Assembly (NCBI GenBank): GCA_014763545.1
Contig: JACXVD010000028.1
Span: 1-34,992 of the forward strand
DNA length: 34,992 nt
Source of the DNA: Sphingomonadales bacterium
GTDB lineage: Bacteria; Pseudomonadota; Alphaproteobacteria; Sphingomonadales; Sphingomonadaceae
Reading direction: 5' to 3'
Every line of letters starts with the position of its first letter. The stretch's first letter is position 1. The notes under the pieces were generated by a model. That model was not told the DNA's origin, did no database searches, and worked only from the letters and a program-made list of their open reading frames with translations. A program made the translations under genes and the position numbers. Shown piece by piece: positions 31,548-34,992 of the stretch.

Positions 31548-33470
31548 ATGAGCGAAACACCCGCGACACCGCTGCTCGACAGCGTCGAATATCCCTCCGA
31601 CCTTCGCAAGCTGCGCCCCGACCAGTTGCGCCAGCTGGCGGACGAATTGCGCGCCGAAATGATCTCTGCCGTCGGCAGCACCGGCGGCCACCTCGGCTCG
31701 GGCCTGGGCGTGGTCGAACTGACCGTGGCGCTGCATTATGTCTTCAACACCCCGGAAGACCGGCTGGTGTGGGATGTCGGCCACCAGGCCTATCCGCACA
31801 AGATCATCACCGGGCGCCGCAGCCGCATCCGCACGTTGCGGCAGGGTGGTGGGCTGTCGGGTTTTACCAAGCGCAGCGAGAGCGAATACGATCCCTTCGG
31901 CACCGCGCACAGCTCCACCTCGATCAGCGCGGCACTGGGCTTTGCCATCGCCAACAAGCTGAACGGCAATCCGGGCAAGGGCATTGCGGTGATCGGCGAC
32001 GGCGCGATGAGCGCGGGCATGGCCTATGAGGCGATGAACAATGCCGAGGCCGCGGGCAACCGGCTGGTCGTGATCCTCAATGACAACGACATGTCGATCG
32101 CGCCGCCGGTGGGCGGGCTGTCGGGCTATCTCGCGCGGCTCGTCTCGTCGGGCCAGTTCCTCGGCCTGCGCGAACTGGCGCGTAAATTCGCGCGCAAACT
32201 GCCGGCCCCGCTGCACAAGGCGGCTCGCAAGACCGACGAATATGCGCGCGGCATGGCGATGGGCGGGACCTTGTTCGAAGAGCTTGGCTTCTACTACGTC
32301 GGGCCGATCGACGGGCACGATCTCCACCAGCTGGTGCCGGTGCTGGAAAATGTCCGCGATGCGGCAGAAGGGCCGATCCTCGTCCATGTCGTGACGCAGA
32401 AGGGCAAGGGCTATGCCCCGGCCGAACAGGCGGCGGACAAATACCACGGCGTGCAGAAATTCGATGTGATTACCGGCGAACAGAAGAAAAGCGCCGGTGG
32501 CCCTCCCGCTTACCAGAACGTGTTCGGTGAAACGCTGGCCAAGCTGGCGGAGAGCGACAAACGCATCTGCGCGATCACCGCGGCCATGCCCAGCGGCACC
32601 GGGGTGGACAAATTCGCCCAGGCGCATCCCGAACGCGCCTTCGACGTCGGCATTGCCGAACAGCACGCGGTAACCTTTGCCGCCGGGCTCGCCGCGCAGG
32701 GCATGCGCCCCTTCGCCGCGATCTACTCGACCTTCCTGCAGCGCGCCTTCGACCAGGTGGTGCACGATGTCGCGATCCAGAACCTGCCGGTGCGCTTCGC
32801 GATCGACCGTGCCGGGCTGGTCGGTGCCGACGGCTGCACCCACGCGGGCAGCTTCGACATCACCTATCTTGCGACCTTGCCCAACATGGTGGTGATGTCG
32901 CCGGCGGACGAGGCGGAGCTGGTCCATATGACCTATACCGCCGCCGAATACGACGCCGGGCCGATCGCCTTCCGTTACCCGCGCGGCAATGGCGTGGGCG
33001 TGCCGCTGCCGGAGACGCCCGAATTGCTCGAAATTGGCAAGGGGCGGATCGTGAAGCAGGGCGGCAAGATCGCACTGCTCAGCCTCGGCACGCGCCTGGC
33101 CGAAGCCATGAAGGCGGCCGATGCGCTGGAAGCCAAGGGGCTGTCGACCACGGTTGCCGACCTGCGCTTTGCCAAGCCGCTCGACACCGAGCTGATCGAA
33201 AAGCTGATGCGCACGCATGAAGTGGTGGTGACGATCGAGGAAGGTGCCATCGGTGGCCTCGGCGCGCATGTGCTGACCCATGCGAGCGACACCGGCCTGA
33301 CCGATGCGGGGCTGAAGATCCGCACCAAGCGACTGCCCGACATCTTCCAGGACCACGACGATCCGGCGAAGCAATATGACGAGGCCGGGCTGAATGCGCC
33401 GCATATTGTCGATACGGTGCTCAAGGCGCTGCGCCACAACAGCACCGGCGTGGAAGAGGCGCGGGCCTGA
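31548..33470 (+). CDS. dxs: 1-deoxy-D-xylulose-5-phosphate synthase
   Basis: A 640-residue thiamine-diphosphate enzyme that joins pyruvate and glyceraldehyde 3-phosphate, the first step of the MEP isoprenoid pathway; in this group it feeds carotenoids, quinones and hopanoids. It has [15 protein letters not shown], the ThDP/Mg motif [17 protein letters not shown] with [20 protein letters not shown], and catalytic Glu371 in [30 protein letters not shown] and the C-terminal transketolase domain are complete. ATG 31548 gives the usual N-terminus ([14 protein letters not shown]). It converges on the aldolase gene with 6 bases between. Confidence 0.97.
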   Translation: MSETPATPLLDSVEYPSDLRKLRPDQLRQLADELRAEMISAVGSTGGHLGSGLGVVELTVALHYVFNTPEDRLVWDVGHQAYPHKIITGRRSRIRTLRQGGGLSGFTKRSESEYDPFGTAHSSTSISAALGFAIANKLNGNPGKGIAVIGDGAMSAGMAYEAMNNAEAAGNRLVVILNDNDMSIAPPVGGLSGYLARLVSSGQFLGLRELARKFARKLPAPLHKAARKTDEYARGMAMGGTLFEELGFYYVGPIDGHDLHQLVPVLENVRDAAEGPILVHVVTQKGKGYAPAEQAADKYHGVQKFDVITGEQKKSAGGPPAYQNVFGETLAKLAESDKRICAITAAMPSGTGVDKFAQAHPERAFDVGIAEQHAVTFAAGLAAQGMRPFAAIYSTFLQRAFDQVVHDVAIQNLPVRFAIDRAGLVGADGCTHAGSFDITYLATLPNMVVMSPADEAELVHMTYTAAEYDAGPIAFRYPRGNGVGVPLPETPELLEIGKGRIVKQGGKIALLSLGTRLAEAMKAADALEAKGLSTTVADLRFAKPLDTELIEKLMRTHEVVVTIEEGAIGGLGAHVLTHASDTGLTDAGLKIRTKRLPDIFQDHDDPAKQYDEAGLNAPHIVDTVLKALRHNSTGVEEARA

Positions 33471-33481
33471 GGCCGGTCAGG
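33466..33481. terminator. Hairpin over convergent stops of dxs and aldolase
   Basis: CCTGA (33466-33470), loop GGCCGG, TCAGG (33477-33481) is a perfect 5-bp stem holding both TGA stop codons. No T-tract. Possible short two-way terminator. Confidence 0.35.
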
Positions 33482-34634
33482 TCGGATCGAACAGCAAGGC
33501 GATCGCCGCGGCAAGTTCGCCGTCATCGAGTGCGAGGCTGGCCGGCCCCATCGACAGTTCTGCACGCACCGCGCGCTCGCCATCCAGCGGCTTGAGCGCG
33601 CCGAAGAGCCAGATACCTGTTGCGCGCGCCACCCGGTCGCGGGCCGCGAGCCATGGCTCCGCCTCGCCGGGCAGCCAGAGGTGGAACATGCTGGTCTGCG
33701 GCGGATCGGGGACGATGGCTGCGCCGGGTTGCATCGCGAACAGCGCGGCGACTTGCCGGGCGCGTTCGACAAGCTGCGGCATGCGCTCCAGGCATGGGGG
33801 CAGGCGCAGCCGCGCCGAGACGATATTGCCCATGGCCGTGTACAGCGTGCCACCCTGCCGCCGCTGCCAGATGGCCGCCTCGTCCACGAAATCCTGCGGG
33901 CCGAGAAGCATCGCTCCGGGCAGCGCGCCGACATCCTTGTAGAACGAGACATAGACTGAATCGAACAGCGCGGCGATCTCGGCCAGGCTGCGGCGATAGG
34001 CGGGTGCGGCCTGCCATACCCGTGCCCCGTCGAGATGCAGCCGGATACCCCGGGCCCGGCAAAACGTGCTGAGCGCCACCAGTTCGTCCCACGTCGGCAG
34101 CTGACCGCCAATTTCGCGGGCGGGCAGTTCGATCAGCACACTCGCGATGCCGGTCGCCTGTGCCGCGCCGCCGGGGCCGATCAGCGCCGCGATGTCCGCG
34201 ACCCCGGTCGGCCGGGTCGCATCGCCCAGCAGATGGGCGGTCAAACCGTGCAGTTCGCGATAACCATGCTGCTCGTGCAATTCGAGATGCGAGGTCGGGT
34301 GGAAGGCGGTCACCCGATTGCCGACCCGGTCGCTCCATATCCGCAGCGCAATGGGCTGTGCCATGCAGCCCGAGGGCATGAAGCGTGCGGCAGGCATCGC
34401 GAACAGCGCGGCGACTTCCGCTTCGAAATCCTCGACCAGCGAACCGCAGCCGTAACTGTCGGGCTGGATTCCGGGCTCGAAACCGTCCCCCTCGCCATGC
34501 GGCCCGTTATCCCGCAGCCAGGCGGCAATCGCTGCAAATTCGTCTGCCGGGTTTTGCGGGCCGACCCCGGTAAGATGGCGGCATGTCAGGCGCAGGCGGG
34601 TGCGTTCGATCTCGAGAGCTTCGGCATTGTCCAT
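33477..34634 (-). CDS. Threonine-aldolase-family PLP enzyme
   Basis: A 385-residue cytoplasmic enzyme of the beta-eliminating lyase / low-specificity L-threonine aldolase family, which cleaves threonine or related beta-hydroxy amino acids to glycine plus an aldehyde. It has Asp202 in IRLHLDGARVW, which supports the pyridine nitrogen, and the PLP lysine Lys233 in VYVSFYKDVGALPGAMLLG. MPSGCMAQPIALRIW and HLELHEQHGY match cofactor-ring contacts. ATG 34634 is chosen because the 12 residues upstream are Arg/Pro-rich filler. The longer N-terminal segment (about 50 residues before the fold) is more than in classic LtaE, so substrate preference could differ. Confidence 0.87.
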   Translation of the reverse strand: MDNAEALEIERTRLRLTCRHLTGVGPQNPADEFAAIAAWLRDNGPHGEGDGFEPGIQPDSYGCGSLVEDFEAEVAALFAMPAARFMPSGCMAQPIALRIWSDRVGNRVTAFHPTSHLELHEQHGYRELHGLTAHLLGDATRPTGVADIAALIGPGGAAQATGIASVLIELPAREIGGQLPTWDELVALSTFCRARGIRLHLDGARVWQAAPAYRRSLAEIAALFDSVYVSFYKDVGALPGAMLLGPQDFVDEAAIWQRRQGGTLYTAMGNIVSARLRLPPCLERMPQLVERARQVAALFAMQPGAAIVPDPPQTSMFHLWLPGEAEPWLAARDRVARATGIWLFGALKPLDGERAVRAELSMGPASLALDDGELAAAIALLFDPT

Positions 34635-34682
34635 CGCACCGTCTCTGCGGGCGGGGCGCGCAGGGCGCAAGGCTTGGCCGCG

Positions 34683-34992
34683 CTACACCCACCGCCAGAT
34701 ACCCGCGGGCACACCCGCCGCGGGGATATGGGCCCAAGTGATCGCCAGCCACAGTGCGAGGGCTGCCAGCCACAGCACCGGAGCAACCCCGAACAGCGCG
34801 CCGAGGCGCGGCCAATAGCTGGTCTTTGCCTCCCACCCGGCCCAGGCGTCGCCCATCAGCAGCTCCTTCTTGCGATCCTGGAAATGGCTGCCCAGCAGCG
34901 CCAGCACCAGGATGGCGCCAGCGAGGATGGTCGTCCGCATGCTCCAGTGCAGCAGCAGATGTGCCAGCGCCCACAGCGCGAAAGACCACATC
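34683..34992 (-). CDS. NnrU-like membrane protein (partial, 5' end beyond window)
   Basis: The window holds the last 102 codons, ending at TAG 34683. They contain at least three hydrophobic segments (WALAHLLLHW, TTILAGAILVLALLG, then VLWLAALALWLAITWAH) and the motif HFQDRKKELLMGDAWAGWEAKTSYWP, which resembles NnrU and related isoprenoid-side membrane proteins (NnrU domain, also in 15-cis-zeta-carotene isomerase). The family acts in the inner membrane; the role in this organism is unknown. The first visible Met is probably internal. Confidence 0.75.
   Translation of the reverse strand, partial: MWSFALWALAHLLLHWSMRTTILAGAILVLALLGSHFQDRKKELLMGDAWAGWEAKTSYWPRLGALFGVAPVLWLAALALWLAITWAHIPAAGVPAGIWRWV

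Noticed and set aside
31509-33437. Minus-strand open frame of 642 codons opposite dxs
   Set aside because: dxs is certain on the plus strand with all family motifs; the antisense frame has no recognisable domain.
1-34992. CRISPR array, tRNA, rRNA or prophage
   Set aside because: No regularly spaced repeats, no cloverleaf-type sequence and no phage genes were seen on reading; a tRNA scan was not possible.

Overview
The window looks like chromosomal DNA of an alphaproteobacterium of the order Sphingomonadales, probably Erythrobacteraceae. The grounds are the high GC content, NNG/NNC codon bias, very short intergenic gaps, the family content and the rpe-heparinase-purH gene order. This taxonomic call is inference from memory; no 16S or other marker is present. 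No tRNA, rRNA or CRISPR array was seen.

Layout. 1-250: the tail of an IS5-family transposase, whose terminal repeat cuts into a small DUF6959-like gene. 310-2747: rtcA (RNA 3'-phosphate cyclase), a convergent PAS protein with an unassigned C-terminal domain, and a small unknown protein. 2917-9463: a membrane histidine kinase and NarL-type regulator, then an outer-membrane autotransporter with three PKD-like repeats and a DUF1176 secreted protein. 9470-12852: an envelope operon (two DUF3592-like membrane proteins and a secreted rhodanese), an SH3-like secreted protein and a short-chain dehydrogenase.

12863-25443 holds the most interesting content: a lasso-type RiPP locus in two arms. The left arm has a sulfotransferase, a PqqD-like recognition protein (B1), a lasso B2 protease, an NTP_transf_5 nucleotidyltransferase with a frameshift, and an ABC exporter. 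The right arm is a compact minus-strand operon: a 42-aa precursor peptide at 25315-25443, an asparagine-synthetase homologue (the lasso C role) and a second ABC exporter. The precursor has the lasso leader pattern (W-x2-P-x-L-x3-G), but its C-terminal part has no Asp or Glu, so the usual lasso macrolactam ring cannot form. Between the arms lie an M20 amidohydrolase, a lipid kinase with a coupled unknown protein, and a DUF2141 protein.

25823-34992: rpe, a heparinase II/III protein and purH with overlapping start and stop codons; a small membrane protein coupled to an exported lipoprotein MsrA; a Zur-type regulator; dxs; a threonine-aldolase-like enzyme; and the end of a NnrU-like membrane protein. 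Genes are tightly packed throughout, with many ATGA/GTGA overlaps and convergent pairs separated by 2-11 bases. Several of those convergent junctions carry a short perfect hairpin over a stop codon.
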